Program-made: the position numbers and the translations under genes | Assembly: GCA_035325995.1 (NCBI GenBank) | Contig: DAOKYU010000008.1 | Span: 1-64,000, forward strand | Origin: Thermodesulfobacteriota bacterium | Lineage (GTDB): Bacteria; Desulfobacterota_D; UBA1144; Nemesobacterales; UBA2774 | Length of the DNA stretch: 64,000 nucleotides | Direction: 5' to 3' | The notes under the pieces: model-generated | Seen by the model: the letters and a program-made list of their open reading frames with translations, nothing else | What the model was told of the DNA's origin: nothing | Databases searched by the model: none | Shown here: in pieces, positions 25,546 through 35,152 of the stretch | Layout: each line of letters opens with the position of its first letter | How positions within the stretch are numbered: position 1 is the stretch's first letter

Positions 25546-26703
25546 ATGGGAGTCAAAGACCTTACCTCCGGCATAAAACGTCACGCCCGCTCTCTCGGGT
25601 TCGACCTCGTTGGCGTATCCCCTGCGGGCCCTCTCCCCGACGGCCGGCGCTACAAGGAATGGCTCTCAAGGGGGCACGCGGGTAAGATGCATTATCTCGA
25701 GCGGCGCGTGGAGAGGCGCGAGGACGTGCGCAACATACTCCCCGGCGCAAAGTCCGTCATAACGTGCGGGCTCAACTACAACACCGATACGCCGTATTCG
25801 ACGGCCTGCGGCGACAGCCGCAGGGGATGGATAGCGCGCTACGCCTGGGGCGACGACTACCACGACGTGATGGATGAGAAGCTGTCGTCCCTCTCCGGCT
25901 TCATACGCGCCGAAACGTCCGGCTCCGCCGGGATCGTGCGATACTCCGACACGGGTCCCGTCCTCGAAAGGGCGCACGCGAGATACGGCGGCATCGGCTG
26001 GATAGGCAAGAACACCTGCCTCATAAACCAGGAGACGGGCTCGTGGATATTCCTCGGCGAGCTCATAACGGACATCGAGCTCGAATACGACTCACCTGCC
26101 CCCGACAGATGCGGCACGTGCACGAGATGCATCGACGCCTGCCCGACGGACGCGCTCACCGGGCCCTACACGCTCGACTCACGTCTCTGCATCTCCTACC
26201 TCACGATAGAGCTCAAGGACAGTATGCCGTTCGATCTCCGGGACAAGACGGGCTCCAATATATTCGGCTGCGACATCTGCCAGGACGTCTGCCCGTGGAA
26301 CAGGAAGGCCCCGGTAACGGACGAAGCCTCGTTCCGGCCCCGGCCCGGCCTCTATAATCCGGGTCTCGACTCCATAGTCTCCCTCGGCCCCGAAGAGTTC
26401 AGGGCGCTCTTCAAGGGGAGCCCGGTAAAGCGCGCCAAGCGAAGGGGGCTCCTCCGGAACGCCCTCGTCGCCATCGGGAATTCGGGCGACCCCTCTTTCG
26501 TCCCCGTCGTCACGGAGCGCCTAGGCGACGAAGAGCCGCTCGTCAGGACTCACGCCGCCTGGGCCCTCTGGAAGCTCGAAGGGAAGGGCGCGCTCGGCCC
26601 GCTCCTCCGCCTGAAAGTATCCGAAGAAGACCCGTCGGTCCTCGAAGAGATCGATCACCTCCTCCGGCTTATCGACGGCTACGGGCTCGAAGCCTCGGGG
26701 TAA
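25546..26703 (+). CDS. queG: epoxyqueuosine reductase
   Basis: Reduces epoxyqueuosine to queuosine in tRNA anticodons, a cobalamin-dependent enzyme. 385 residues with the N-terminal cobalamin-binding part (NILPGAKSVITCGLNYN), two [4Fe-4S] cysteine clusters (CGTCTRCIDACP and CDICQDVCPWN) and a C-terminal HEAT-like repeat (LVRTHAAWALWKLEG). Length and order match QueG. It lies 51 bases after the KdsC-like gene on the same strand. A TAAAAT six bases before the ATG and the lack of a ribosome site make a leaderless transcript possible. Confidence 0.95.
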   Translation: MGVKDLTSGIKRHARSLGFDLVGVSPAGPLPDGRRYKEWLSRGHAGKMHYLERRVERREDVRNILPGAKSVITCGLNYNTDTPYSTACGDSRRGWIARYAWGDDYHDVMDEKLSSLSGFIRAETSGSAGIVRYSDTGPVLERAHARYGGIGWIGKNTCLINQETGSWIFLGELITDIELEYDSPAPDRCGTCTRCIDACPTDALTGPYTLDSRLCISYLTIELKDSMPFDLRDKTGSNIFGCDICQDVCPWNRKAPVTDEASFRPRPGLYNPGLDSIVSLGPEEFRALFKGSPVKRAKRRGLLRNALVAIGNSGDPSFVPVVTERLGDEEPLVRTHAAWALWKLEGKGALGPLLRLKVSEEDPSVLEEIDHLLRLIDGYGLEASG

Positions 26704-26768
26704 GGTGCGCCCCCGCCGCGGCCCGGACTGGAGTCGTCCCCGGAATTCAGTAATAATCTTTTTCTCCG

Positions 26769-27209
26769 ATGAATGAAACGTTCGACCACGAAGCCGAAGA
26801 AGTCATTTTGGCCAACGAGAAGTTTTATCTTGCCGTAAACCGGGCCGACATGGATCTTATGTCCGACGTATGGCTCGGCGGGCCCGACGACAAGTGCGTT
26901 CATCCCGGCTGGCCCATGCTCTACGGCTGGGAGGCGATTAAGGAGAGCTGGAAGAATATTTTCGGAGAGGGCGGCCCCGAAACGGTTGAGATTTCACAGG
27001 TGAGCGTCGAGGTAGCCGAAGGGCTCGCATGGGTCGTCTGCGTCGAGAAGGTGATACACAGGGCCGGGGACGATGATATGAGGATCGGCTTCGCCCAATC
27101 CACTAACGTCTTCCACAAAACCGGCTCCGGCTGGAAGCTCGTCGTACACCACGCTTCGCCCATACCTATGCCGAGGACCGAGGCGGTCTCCGACACGAAT
27201 CTCCAGTAG
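26769..27209 (+). CDS. SnoaL-like / NTF2-fold protein (DUF4440 type)
   Basis: 146 residues of the SnoaL/ketosteroid-isomerase fold: an N-terminal helix (ILANEKFYLAVNRADMDLMS), CVHPGWPMLYGWEAIKESW, and strands ending GSGWKLVVHHASPIPM. Bacterial proteins with this sequence pattern are uncharacterised; the fold holds both enzymes and ligand binders. There is no signal peptide, so it is cytoplasmic. It lies 65 bases after queG and converges on tamB with only 17 bases between the stops. Confidence 0.85.
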   Translation: MNETFDHEAEEVILANEKFYLAVNRADMDLMSDVWLGGPDDKCVHPGWPMLYGWEAIKESWKNIFGEGGPETVEISQVSVEVAEGLAWVVCVEKVIHRAGDDDMRIGFAQSTNVFHKTGSGWKLVVHHASPIPMPRTEAVSDTNLQ

Positions 27210-27226
27210 CGGCCCGGCGTTAAAAT

Positions 27227-30200
27227 CTAGTAGTTGAAGTTGTAGAACACGTCAACGCCCGGATTCTCGCCGCCGATGTCACCGTTTATGGAAACGTTCT
27301 TGAATATCGTATATTCGACGATTACCTTGGTCTGGGTTATCGTCGTCGAATCCGCCAGCGACTGCGTGGTCTGCCTTTCGACGGCGAAGTAGAGGTCCTC
27401 GGTCAGATACTTGCCCACCTCGAGCTCCGGCCCCTGGGTGCCGCTGCCTATGCTGACGACATCGAGCTTGAACTTGCTCCCGAGCATCTTCTCGAGCTGC
27501 GCCGCCGCCACACCGCCCGCGAGCCCCGAAGCCACTCCCTGTATGGAAGCCCTGTCGCTCGCGCCTATCTGGTCCGACGGCGCGCCGAAAACTATATACG
27601 AAACCATGTCCGTCTCCGACATCGGCGGGTCGCTCGTAAGCTCGACCACGGGCTTCTTCGCGGTCCCCGATATGTTTATGTATATCTCGACCCCCGAAAC
27701 CCTGTAAAGCGCCCTTATATCGAGGAAGGGGTTAATATCGGGCGTCCCCGAGAAGCTCACGTTCCCCTGGACGATCCTGAAAAGCTTTCCGAAATTCTCG
27801 TACGTCCCCCGTATGGTGCTTATGTTCCCGACTATCCTCATGTCCTGCTCGTATTCCTTCTTTATGTCGAGGTCTCCCCTGAGCTCTATGTTCGCCCCGC
27901 GCCCGCGCACCCAGTTGTTCCTCCTCATCCTCACCCTTAGATCCATGGCAATGTTCTGCTTGAAGTAATCCGAAGGCTTGCCGGCCTGGACCGTGAACTC
28001 GTCTTCCCGCTCGTCGACGAACTTGATCTCCTCGACCTGCTTTTCCTCCGTTTCGGGAATCGTGATCCTGGCCCTCGAAACCGTGAGACTCCCCTTGAGG
28101 GCGATTCTGGAACCTTCCCCGTCGACGTCTATATTTCCGCTTAGCCGTCCGGCCATGTTCTTCGGCCTTATCAGGAAATCCTTGAGGTCGCCTTTCAGGT
28201 CGAAGGTCATGGCAGGTATGTCTATCTCGCCGGTGAAGCTCCCCGTTCCGTTCGACCCCGAATGAACGACGAGCTCTCTCAAAAATCCCTTCTGCCCGTT
28301 CATCTCGACGAGCGCGCTTTCAATCTTGAGCTCGTTCCTCAGCGACTTGATTTTAAAGATTGCGTCCTTCATCGAGAGCTGGCCGTTCGCGACGGGCCTC
28401 CCGAGCGTCCCGCTCGCTTTTAAATCGACGACCAGAACCCCTGTGGACTTTTCCACCTCCGGCACGAGCGTCGAAAGCGGGCTCAGGTCCACCCCGCTCG
28501 ACGTAACCGTCAGGTTAAACGGCGCGGTCTCGATATTTCCTCCCGGCTCCTTCAGGTTAAGATCGACGTTCGAGCTCCCGCTCGCCTGCAGTATCGACGC
28601 TCCCCCGTTCGTAATGTCGAATTTGAGCGTCAGGTTCTGCTCCAGGTACGAAACATCGAGATCGATATCGTCGTTCTTAAAATCCTTGTACACGATGTTT
28701 CCGATGTTTATCTTCGCCCTCATCTGCGGCGAGGTCATTGTCCCTGAAGCGTCTATGTCGGCGGACAGCGCGCCCTCCACCTCGGCCTTCGGGGAGAATA
28801 CCTTCACGACGTCGTTCAGGCTGAGGTCCTTCAGGTTCACGCTTGCCTCGACGCTCCCGTCGTAGAATATAGTCGCGTCGGCAATCGCCGAAGTGTCGTT
28901 GTAATAAAGATTGAACGAACTCAGAACGAGCGAATCCGGCGCTATCGTCAGGGATATGTTCTCCCTGTTTTCGAGCTCCGTATCCTCGAGGTCTAAAAGG
29001 AGCTTCGATATCTCGATATGCTTTTTCCTTCCGGTCAAATCGTCTATCGCAGCGTGGACGATATATTTGAAGTCGTCGTTCTCGGTTATCACCGTGTCCA
29101 CGTTTATCGCCTTCCCGCCCTCGCTGTCGGCGTCGATCTCGACGCTCTCGAACTCCCTCTCGCCCACCGATATGGTCCCGGCGTTTATCTCCGCCTTTAT
29201 ATCCGGGTCCGAGAGATCGGGCCTCCCTTCCGCGGTTATCGTTATCGTCTCGGCTTTTATGTTGTCGTTCATCTCGAAGCCGTCCACGTCCCCGTCTATG
29301 GATATCTTCGGATTCGTTATCTCCCCTTCGACGCGCCCCTTCGCCTCGAGCGAGCCCGCGAGCTCGGTCCCCTTGGCGAACTTCGATATAAGGGCGAGGT
29401 CCTTAACTTCGAGCTCGTACCCCAGGTTGACGCCCTTCCTTCCTCCCCTTCCGTCGGTCACGTTGAGCTTAAACCCGTCGCCGTCGATCGTGAGCGCCCT
29501 CGCCGTAAGGACCTCCCTCTCGTACGTAACGTCTATCTTTCCGCTTTTAATATCGAGGTTGTAGATGTGTGAAGGCTTGATGCTCCCCTTGACGGCTCCG
29601 TGCATGCCTCGTACGACGTCGCCCTCCAGCGGCACGGACGCCTTCACGGCGAGGTCAGTCGTTACGCTTCCGTTAAGGTCCTTCTTGTTCGCTATGACGC
29701 CGGGGTTTAGCTTGTTGAGTACGGTCCTGACGTCGAGCCCGAGGGCGGTCCGCGAGTAATCCACCTTTCCGGTGAGCTTAAGCTCCCCGGCCCTGGAGCC
29801 CTTTATGTCGAGTCTCGCGATATCAGCCGATGCCTTCATGTCATCGGGCTCGATCCAGCTTCCGCGCGCCTTTATTTCGCTGTTCAAAACCGCATCGAGC
29901 TGAGTGTTTATCCCCTCGGGCCGTGTATGGGCCTTCTCTTCGAGGAGGGTGAAGACCTCTGCCGTCTTAACGTTCCTGAGCTTAAGATTTACGTTAAAGG
30001 AGTTCTCGCCTTCCTTCGTGAGTATGCGCTTTATGTCCGCTCCGCCGCTTATTTCGAGCTCCCCCGGCCCCGTGACTATCTTCCCGTCCCCGAGGTCGAT
30101 CCTGGTGCCCGACATCTTTATGCCGTCGAGCCTGCCCGAAACCTTCTGCCCGTAGAGCTCCGATTCGGGGACGACGATGCCGAGGTCGGCCCTTATATCC

Positions 30201-31066
30201 CCGGGCCCGGCGTACCCGCCCCGTCCCTTCGCCTCGACGCTCACGGTCCCGACGTCCTTTATCTCGTATCCCTTCGCTGCTATGTCCAGCATAAAATCGG
30301 GGGTATCCTGGAGGTCCTCGGCCTTTACGTTCCCGCTTATCTCGGCCCCGTTAACGCTTACCTTCAGGTTTGCGACCTCCGCCGCGTCCGGCGAATAAAG
30401 GGCCTTCGTCGAAAGCCCCCTCACGGTAATCCCCTCGCTCACGGCGTCGAAGTCCGCGTTCTTTATGTTCGCCTCTATCTTCTCATAGATATTGCCGAGC
30501 CGTACCGAAAGCTCCGTGTCGTTAAGTAGGTATTCCGACACCTTCCCGCTCTCCCTGTCGTCCACTGTCAGCCTTACGCCGTCGAGCGCGACGCTCGGGG
30601 CGGTTATGTTCCACCGGGGCGGCCCCTTCGTTTCCTTTTCCCTGTCTTCTTCCTTTTCTTTCTTTTCGCCTATCCTGCCGAAGTTCCAGGTCCCGTCGGC
30701 GTACTTTACGAGCCTCACGTCCGCGCCCCTGAGGGTAATGCCGTCCACGAGCACGTTCCTTCCGAAGAGAAAGGTCGAATTCAGCATCGCCGGGATCGAA
30801 TAGACGAGCTCCGCCTCGTCCACCGTGACGAACCCCTCGCCCTCCACCTCGAACGACACGTCCCTCAGTCTTATGCTGTAAAAGAATGTCCCCTCGACGC
30901 TTCCTATAGTGAGCTTCTGCCCCGTGGACGAGCTCACTATCTCTTCCGTCTTCCGTTTTACGAAGCCCCTGAAATATTCCGTCTGGGTGAGAAAGTACGC
31001 CCCCGTCAGGATAAGGACCAGGATCCCCAACAGGACCCCGAATATGATGGGAATCTTGTAGCGCAT
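27227..31066 (-). CDS. tamB: translocation and assembly module protein TamB (AsmA-like, DUF490)
   Basis: A very long periplasmic beta-groove protein bridging inner and outer membranes, implicated in outer-membrane protein assembly and phospholipid transport. 1279 residues: one N-terminal membrane anchor (IIFGVLLGILVLILTGAYFL), repeated beta segments over most of the length, and the conserved C-terminal DUF490 domain (GRLSGNIDVDGEGSRIALKG, PPMSETDMVSYIVFGAP, VDVFYNFNY at the end). The size is that of the family. TamA/BamA is not adjacent, so the usual tamAB pairing is broken here. A minus-strand TATAAT near 31158 may start the message. Confidence 0.92.
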   Translation of the reverse strand: MRYKIPIIFGVLLGILVLILTGAYFLTQTEYFRGFVKRKTEEIVSSSTGQKLTIGSVEGTFFYSIRLRDVSFEVEGEGFVTVDEAELVYSIPAMLNSTFLFGRNVLVDGITLRGADVRLVKYADGTWNFGRIGEKKEKEEDREKETKGPPRWNITAPSVALDGVRLTVDDRESGKVSEYLLNDTELSVRLGNIYEKIEANIKNADFDAVSEGITVRGLSTKALYSPDAAEVANLKVSVNGAEISGNVKAEDLQDTPDFMLDIAAKGYEIKDVGTVSVEAKGRGGYAGPGDIRADLGIVVPESELYGQKVSGRLDGIKMSGTRIDLGDGKIVTGPGELEISGGADIKRILTKEGENSFNVNLKLRNVKTAEVFTLLEEKAHTRPEGINTQLDAVLNSEIKARGSWIEPDDMKASADIARLDIKGSRAGELKLTGKVDYSRTALGLDVRTVLNKLNPGVIANKKDLNGSVTTDLAVKASVPLEGDVVRGMHGAVKGSIKPSHIYNLDIKSGKIDVTYEREVLTARALTIDGDGFKLNVTDGRGGRKGVNLGYELEVKDLALISKFAKGTELAGSLEAKGRVEGEITNPKISIDGDVDGFEMNDNIKAETITITAEGRPDLSDPDIKAEINAGTISVGEREFESVEIDADSEGGKAINVDTVITENDDFKYIVHAAIDDLTGRKKHIEISKLLLDLEDTELENRENISLTIAPDSLVLSSFNLYYNDTSAIADATIFYDGSVEASVNLKDLSLNDVVKVFSPKAEVEGALSADIDASGTMTSPQMRAKINIGNIVYKDFKNDDIDLDVSYLEQNLTLKFDITNGGASILQASGSSNVDLNLKEPGGNIETAPFNLTVTSSGVDLSPLSTLVPEVEKSTGVLVVDLKASGTLGRPVANGQLSMKDAIFKIKSLRNELKIESALVEMNGQKGFLRELVVHSGSNGTGSFTGEIDIPAMTFDLKGDLKDFLIRPKNMAGRLSGNIDVDGEGSRIALKGSLTVSRARITIPETEEKQVEEIKFVDEREDEFTVQAGKPSDYFKQNIAMDLRVRMRRNNWVRGRGANIELRGDLDIKKEYEQDMRIVGNISTIRGTYENFGKLFRIVQGNVSFSGTPDINPFLDIRALYRVSGVEIYINISGTAKKPVVELTSDPPMSETDMVSYIVFGAPSDQIGASDRASIQGVASGLAGGVAAAQLEKMLGSKFKLDVVSIGSGTQGPELEVGKYLTEDLYFAVERQTTQSLADSTTITQTKVIVEYTIFKNVSINGDIGGENPGVDVFYNFNY

Positions 31067-31209
31067 GGTATGAATCGGGGCTGCCCCCCGCCGTCTCGCA
31101 AATCCTTTTCTTTCTCGTGCGATTTCGTGCGATCCGGGAAGACGAGACGTTTACCAATTATACATTACGGGCAGTTCAAATAGAACCTGAAAATCGCTAT
31201 GCCGGACGG

Positions 31210-32085
31210 TCATTTTCTGGAAACCATGTATATGCCGGCAAGGATAAAGATTCCTCCCGCAATGACCCCTGCGTCGAGCGGGTTTCCGAGCATGAGCCAG
31301 TCGAAGACGAGCCCGAGCACGGGCACCAGCATCGAAGAGAACGTCGTGATGTTTATGTCGAGCTTCTTTATGAGATAAAACCAGATCGTAAAGTCGACTG
31401 CCGACGCTATTATGCCGGTGAAGAGGAGTATGTATACGGAGTACGCCGTCCACCTGACGTCCAGCGCCCCCTGCGGGAGGGCTATGAACAGAAGGAGCAA
31501 TGTCCCGAGGGTCATCTGTATGGCGCTCACGGTGTATATGTCCTCACCGGCCATCCTCGTCTTCATCCATATGTTCGCCACGGCCCACGAAACGGCTGCT
31601 CCTACGACGAATATTTCGCCCGTGAAAATTTTGATGTCCTGCTGCGTTATCACGTCGAAGCCGAGAATCGAGAGTATCCCCAGGCTCCCGAGCGCGACCC
31701 CTATCCACTTCGTCGGGCTCAGCCTGTCCTTAAGATAGAAATGAACGATAAGGATCGTCCATACCGGCATCGTGTAAAGGAGTACCGACGTCTTTCCGGC
31801 GGTTATGCGCTCCATGCCGAGCAGCATGAGCCCGAAGAGCAGTGTGGTCTGGAAGAACCCCACGGCCAGGTAATCGGGGAGCTTCCTGAGCGCCGGCCAT
31901 TTGGGCCCCTTCCACCAGACGTACGCGAGAAGCGCAGCGGCCCCTATGCCGCACCTCCAGGCCGCGAAGGTGTAGGGCTTGGCATATCCGAGACCTATCT
32001 TCATCAGTATCCACGAATACCCCCACGTAACTATGACGAAGGCCAGGAGCGCAATGTTAAGAGCCGCGGAATTCATATGAACCAT
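31210..32085 (-). CDS. EamA/DMT-family transporter
   Basis: An inner-membrane carrier of 291 residues with ten predicted membrane helices in two homologous EamA halves (WGYSWILMKIGLGYAKPYTF in the first, VVGAAVSWAVANIWMKTRMA in the second). DMT transporters export amino acids or other small metabolites; the substrate cannot be predicted. A second ATG three codons inside (32076) is a possible start. Neither has a clear ribosome site. It lies 143 bases upstream of tamB on the same strand and diverges from etfBA. Confidence 0.9.
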   Translation of the reverse strand: MVHMNSAALNIALLAFVIVTWGYSWILMKIGLGYAKPYTFAAWRCGIGAAALLAYVWWKGPKWPALRKLPDYLAVGFFQTTLLFGLMLLGMERITAGKTSVLLYTMPVWTILIVHFYLKDRLSPTKWIGVALGSLGILSILGFDVITQQDIKIFTGEIFVVGAAVSWAVANIWMKTRMAGEDIYTVSAIQMTLGTLLLLFIALPQGALDVRWTAYSVYILLFTGIIASAVDFTIWFYLIKKLDINITTFSSMLVPVLGLVFDWLMLGNPLDAGVIAGGIFILAGIYMVSRK

Positions 32086-32180
32086 ATAATGTAACAGGTA
32101 TTCCCGTACATGGCCCGGGGAAAGGCTTTTCCCCTCGGAAAACGGAGTTTTTTATCTTGAAAACCGTGTTCATTTTCGTC

Positions 32181-32208
32181 TTGACAAGGAAAGGTCAATA
32201 TTTATAAT
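32181..32208 (+). promoter_or_regulatory. strong sigma-70 promoter of etfBA
   Basis: A perfect TTGACA (32181-32186), 16-base spacer and a perfect TATAAT (32203-32208). The best promoter match in the window, indicating high expression of the electron-transfer flavoprotein. Confidence 0.82.
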
Positions 32209-32214
32209 AAAGTA

Positions 32215-32403
32215 CCCTTTCGGACTCGAGGGGGGAGGGCGTTTTTCCGTTCGAGCGCCGGGAAGTTACACACCACGTCGGGGTTGGAAAGAGTTCCGGC
32301 AGTGCTAAACCAGGTTGGACCGAAATGCTCTGAAGTAATCATCTTTCCATAAATACGCTTTATCGTATTTGCAGTCAACTTTCATAACGGAGGTACGCTA
32401 AAG
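32215..32403 (+). other. long 5' leader of etfBA with hairpins
   Basis: About 190 bases lie between the predicted transcription start and the etfB GTG. A perfect 7-base hairpin AAATACG/CGTATTT (32351-32357 with 32364-32370) stands just before the ribosome site (GGAGGT, 32389-32394), and GGCG/CGCC pairings are possible near 32238-32260. No known riboswitch consensus was recognised. Confidence 0.4.
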
Positions 32404-33243
32404 GTGAAGATTCTCGTAGTTGTCAGCCAGACACAAGATACGGAAGCCAAGATCAAAGTATCCTCGTCGGGCGATTCCGTGGACACGAGCGGCATGAAGT
32501 GGATCATGAATCCCTACGACGAGTTCGCGGTCGAAGAGGCGATTCAAACCAAGGAAAAGCACGGCGGTGAAGTGGTAATCGTATCCATGGGCCCGGCAAG
32601 GGTAGTGGAGACGATACGTCAGGCACTCGCAATGGGCGCCGACAGCGCAATACATATCGCGGACGACAGCTTCTCCGACATCGACTCCTTCGCGGTTGGC
32701 AAGGTCATAGCCGGCGAGATCAAAAAATCGGGCGAGTTCGACGTCATCTTCACGGGCATGAAGATAATCGACGAGGAATCCGGCCAGGTCGGAGTCCAGA
32801 TAGCCGAAGAGCTCGGCATTCCGCACGTCTCCCTCGTGAGCAAGGTGGTCGATATAGACCCGGCGGCCAAAAAGGCGGTCTGCCAGAAGGAAATCGACGG
32901 CGGTCACATGGTCGTCGAGGTCCAGCTCCCGTGCCTCATCACCTGCCCCGACGCCATGAACGAGCCCAGATACGCATCCCTCCCCGGCATCATGAAGGCC
33001 AAGAAGAAGCCGCTAAAGGAAGTCGCCATAGGCGACATCAACCTCGAAGAGCTCGGCCTCACGGCGGATTCCCTCGGCAAGGCCGGGGCCCGGGTCAGGA
33101 CGGTCGAGATCAAGGTCCCCGAGATTCAGAGGAAGCTCAAGATCATAAAGGGGCAGGACGAGCCCATGGTCAAGGGCGCCGAAGTCGAGAACGCGGCCGA
33201 AGAGCTCGTAAAGCTCTTAAGGGAAGAGGCCAAGGTCATATAG
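32404..33243 (+). CDS. etfB: electron transfer flavoprotein beta subunit
   Basis: Passes electrons from acyl-CoA and related dehydrogenases to the quinone pool through ETF:quinone oxidoreductase. 279 residues, normal length, with MKILVVVSQTQDTEAKIKV, NPYDEFAVEEAIQTKEKHGG and the recognition region near VEVQLPCLITCPDAMNEPRY. Starts with GTG at 32404, nine bases after GGAGGT; no ATG fits. First gene of etfBA, 30 bases before etfA. The strong promoter and the crotonase and PHA genes in the same window fit active acyl-CoA metabolism. Confidence 0.96.
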   Translation: MKILVVVSQTQDTEAKIKVSSSGDSVDTSGMKWIMNPYDEFAVEEAIQTKEKHGGEVVIVSMGPARVVETIRQALAMGADSAIHIADDSFSDIDSFAVGKVIAGEIKKSGEFDVIFTGMKIIDEESGQVGVQIAEELGIPHVSLVSKVVDIDPAAKKAVCQKEIDGGHMVVEVQLPCLITCPDAMNEPRYASLPGIMKAKKKPLKEVAIGDINLEELGLTADSLGKAGARVRTVEIKVPEIQRKLKIIKGQDEPMVKGAEVENAAEELVKLLREEAKVI

Positions 33244-33273
33244 GGCCTCATAAACACATTCAGGAGGAATCAA

Positions 33274-34269
33274 ATGAGCAGCGAAATCTGGGTAGTGGCA
33301 GACCTCAAAATCGACGGCAGCATAAGGCAGGTCACGTTCGAGGCCCTGTCCGAGGCGAAGGCGAAGCTCGCGGGTAAATTCGGCGGGCCGGTTTGCGGCG
33401 TGCTTATCGGCGCGAACGTATCCTCCCTCGCGGGCGAGCTCGGCAAATACGGGGCCGAAAAGGTCTACGTCGTCGAAAACGAAACTCTAAAGGATTTTAA
33501 CACCGAAGGCTACACGATAGCTCTTTCAGAGCTCATAAAAAAATATCAGCCGGCCGTGGTCATGACGGGCAACACCGTCTTCGGGCAGGACTACTTCCCC
33601 GGGGTCGCCGCGCGCGTCGGCGCCGGCGTAACCATGGACGCCATAGAAGTAGAGGCCACCGACGACAAGAAGCTTCAAATAAAACGCTTCTCCCATTCGA
33701 GTAAGGCGATACCGACGAAGCTCTTCCTCGATCATTATCCGATGATGACGACGGTAAGGCCGAATTCCTTTAAAGCCGTCGAAGACCCGAAGACCCCCGA
33801 GGTCATAAACGAGGCTGTAGCGATCAACCCCGGCGACATCAAAACGAAGGTTATAGAGATAAAGGCCAAGGAATCCGACAGGCCCGAGCTCACCGAGGCC
33901 GACAGGGTCGTTTCCGGCGGAAGGGGGCTCGGAAGCGAGGAGAACTTCAAGCACGTCTACGAGCTCGCCGACATACTCGGCGCGGCGGTCGGCGCCACGA
34001 GGGCGGCGGTCGACGCGGGCTACTGCCCCTACGACATGCAGGTCGGGCAGACGGGCAAGGCCGTGTCGCCCAACCTCTACATCGCAATCGCCATATCCGG
34101 CTCTGTGCAGCACTTCGCCGGAATGGGCTCCTCGAAGGTCATCGTCGCTATAAACAAGGACCCCGAAGCACCGATATTCCAGAAATGCGACTACGGCATA
34201 GTGGGCGATCTTTTCGACGTGCTCCCGCCGTTCACGGCTAAAGTTAAGAGCCTTATTTCTCAAAGCTGA
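33274..34269 (+). CDS. etfA: electron transfer flavoprotein alpha subunit
   Basis: Binds FAD in the ETF heterodimer. 331 residues with the FAD motifs GGRGLGSEENF, GAAVGATRAAVDAGY, QVGQTGKAVSPNLYIAIAIS and GSVQHFAGM, and the C-terminal IVGDLFDVLPPFTAKVKSL. AGGAGG precedes the ATG. A GC hairpin (34290-34312) just after the stop lacks a T-run and overlaps the end of the convergent murI gene, so it is not a clear terminator. Confidence 0.97.
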   Translation: MSSEIWVVADLKIDGSIRQVTFEALSEAKAKLAGKFGGPVCGVLIGANVSSLAGELGKYGAEKVYVVENETLKDFNTEGYTIALSELIKKYQPAVVMTGNTVFGQDYFPGVAARVGAGVTMDAIEVEATDDKKLQIKRFSHSSKAIPTKLFLDHYPMMTTVRPNSFKAVEDPKTPEVINEAVAINPGDIKTKVIEIKAKESDRPELTEADRVVSGGRGLGSEENFKHVYELADILGAAVGATRAAVDAGYCPYDMQVGQTGKAVSPNLYIAIAISGSVQHFAGMGSSKVIVAINKDPEAPIFQKCDYGIVGDLFDVLPPFTAKVKSLISQS

Positions 34270-34297
34270 AGATAAACAACCAATAGCGCGGGGCGGT

Positions 34298-35122
34298 CTA
34301 AACGGCCGCCCCCGTTATATCCACCATCTCGATTTTCTCTATTTTTTCACCGAGGAACCTTCCGGCGACTGAAACGAACGTATCGGAAACGTCCGTAAGG
34401 TAGTACCGCTTCGAAGACGGGCCCGTCTGCGGGTTGAGCATGCCCCTTTCCGCAAGGACCTTCTCGATCTCCCTGGCCGTCTCTTCGGCCGAATCGACTA
34501 GCGTAATACCGTCCCCCATGGTCTTCCTGATTGTCTTCTTTAAGAGCGGGTAATGCGTGCACCCGAGGACGAGGACGTCTATCCCGGATTTCCTCATCGA
34601 CGCGAGGTACCTCTCGGCCGCGAGCTCCGTTATGTCCTCCTCCGTCCACCCCTCCTCGGCCAGCGGCACGAACAGGGGGCACGCCTGCGTATACACCGTA
34701 ATCCCCGGCGACGCCGCTTCGAGGGCCCTCTTGTAGGCCGAGCTCTTTATGGTGGACGGCGTCCCGATGACGCCCGCCCGCCCTGTCTTCGTTGCGGCGG
34801 CCGCCTTCCGCGCCCCCGGCTCTATCACGCCTACGACGGGCACGGCGAATTCCCCCGTAAGGCTCGGGAGCGACACAGCCGACGAGGTGTTACACGCGAC
34901 GACGACCATCTTCACACCCTTCGACACGAGGAACGCGGCGTTGTTCCGCGAATACGTGACGACGGTTCTTCCCGATTTTGTCCCGTACGGCACCCGCGCA
35001 GTGTCCCCGAGATATATTATGTCTTCTCCCGGGAGCCTCGCCGCTATCTCCCGGACGACGGTAAGCCCGCCTATGCCCGAATCGAATACGCCTATCGGCG
35101 CTTTGTTGCTGTTGTTTGTCAT
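34298..35122 (-). CDS. murI: glutamate racemase
   Basis: Makes D-glutamate for peptidoglycan. 274 residues with the N-terminal APIGVFDSGIGGLTVVREI, YLGDTARVPYGTKS, and both catalytic cysteines, Cys77 (VVACNTSSAV) and Cys188 (VLGCTHYPLL). Normal length. It lies 30 bases downstream of radA on the same strand and converges on etfA. Confidence 0.97.
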   Translation of the reverse strand: MTNNSNKAPIGVFDSGIGGLTVVREIAARLPGEDIIYLGDTARVPYGTKSGRTVVTYSRNNAAFLVSKGVKMVVVACNTSSAVSLPSLTGEFAVPVVGVIEPGARKAAAATKTGRAGVIGTPSTIKSSAYKRALEAASPGITVYTQACPLFVPLAEEGWTEEDITELAAERYLASMRKSGIDVLVLGCTHYPLLKKTIRKTMGDGITLVDSAEETAREIEKVLAERGMLNPQTGPSSKRYYLTDVSDTFVSVAGRFLGEKIEKIEMVDITGAAV

Positions 35123-35152
35123 GGATTATCCCTAATGGCTCGTCCGGCAGGG

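Noticed and set aside
34289..34314. Terminator hairpin between etfA and murI
   Set aside because: The GC stem is good, but no T-run follows on either strand and it overlaps the murI stop; kept only as a remark in the etfA entry.
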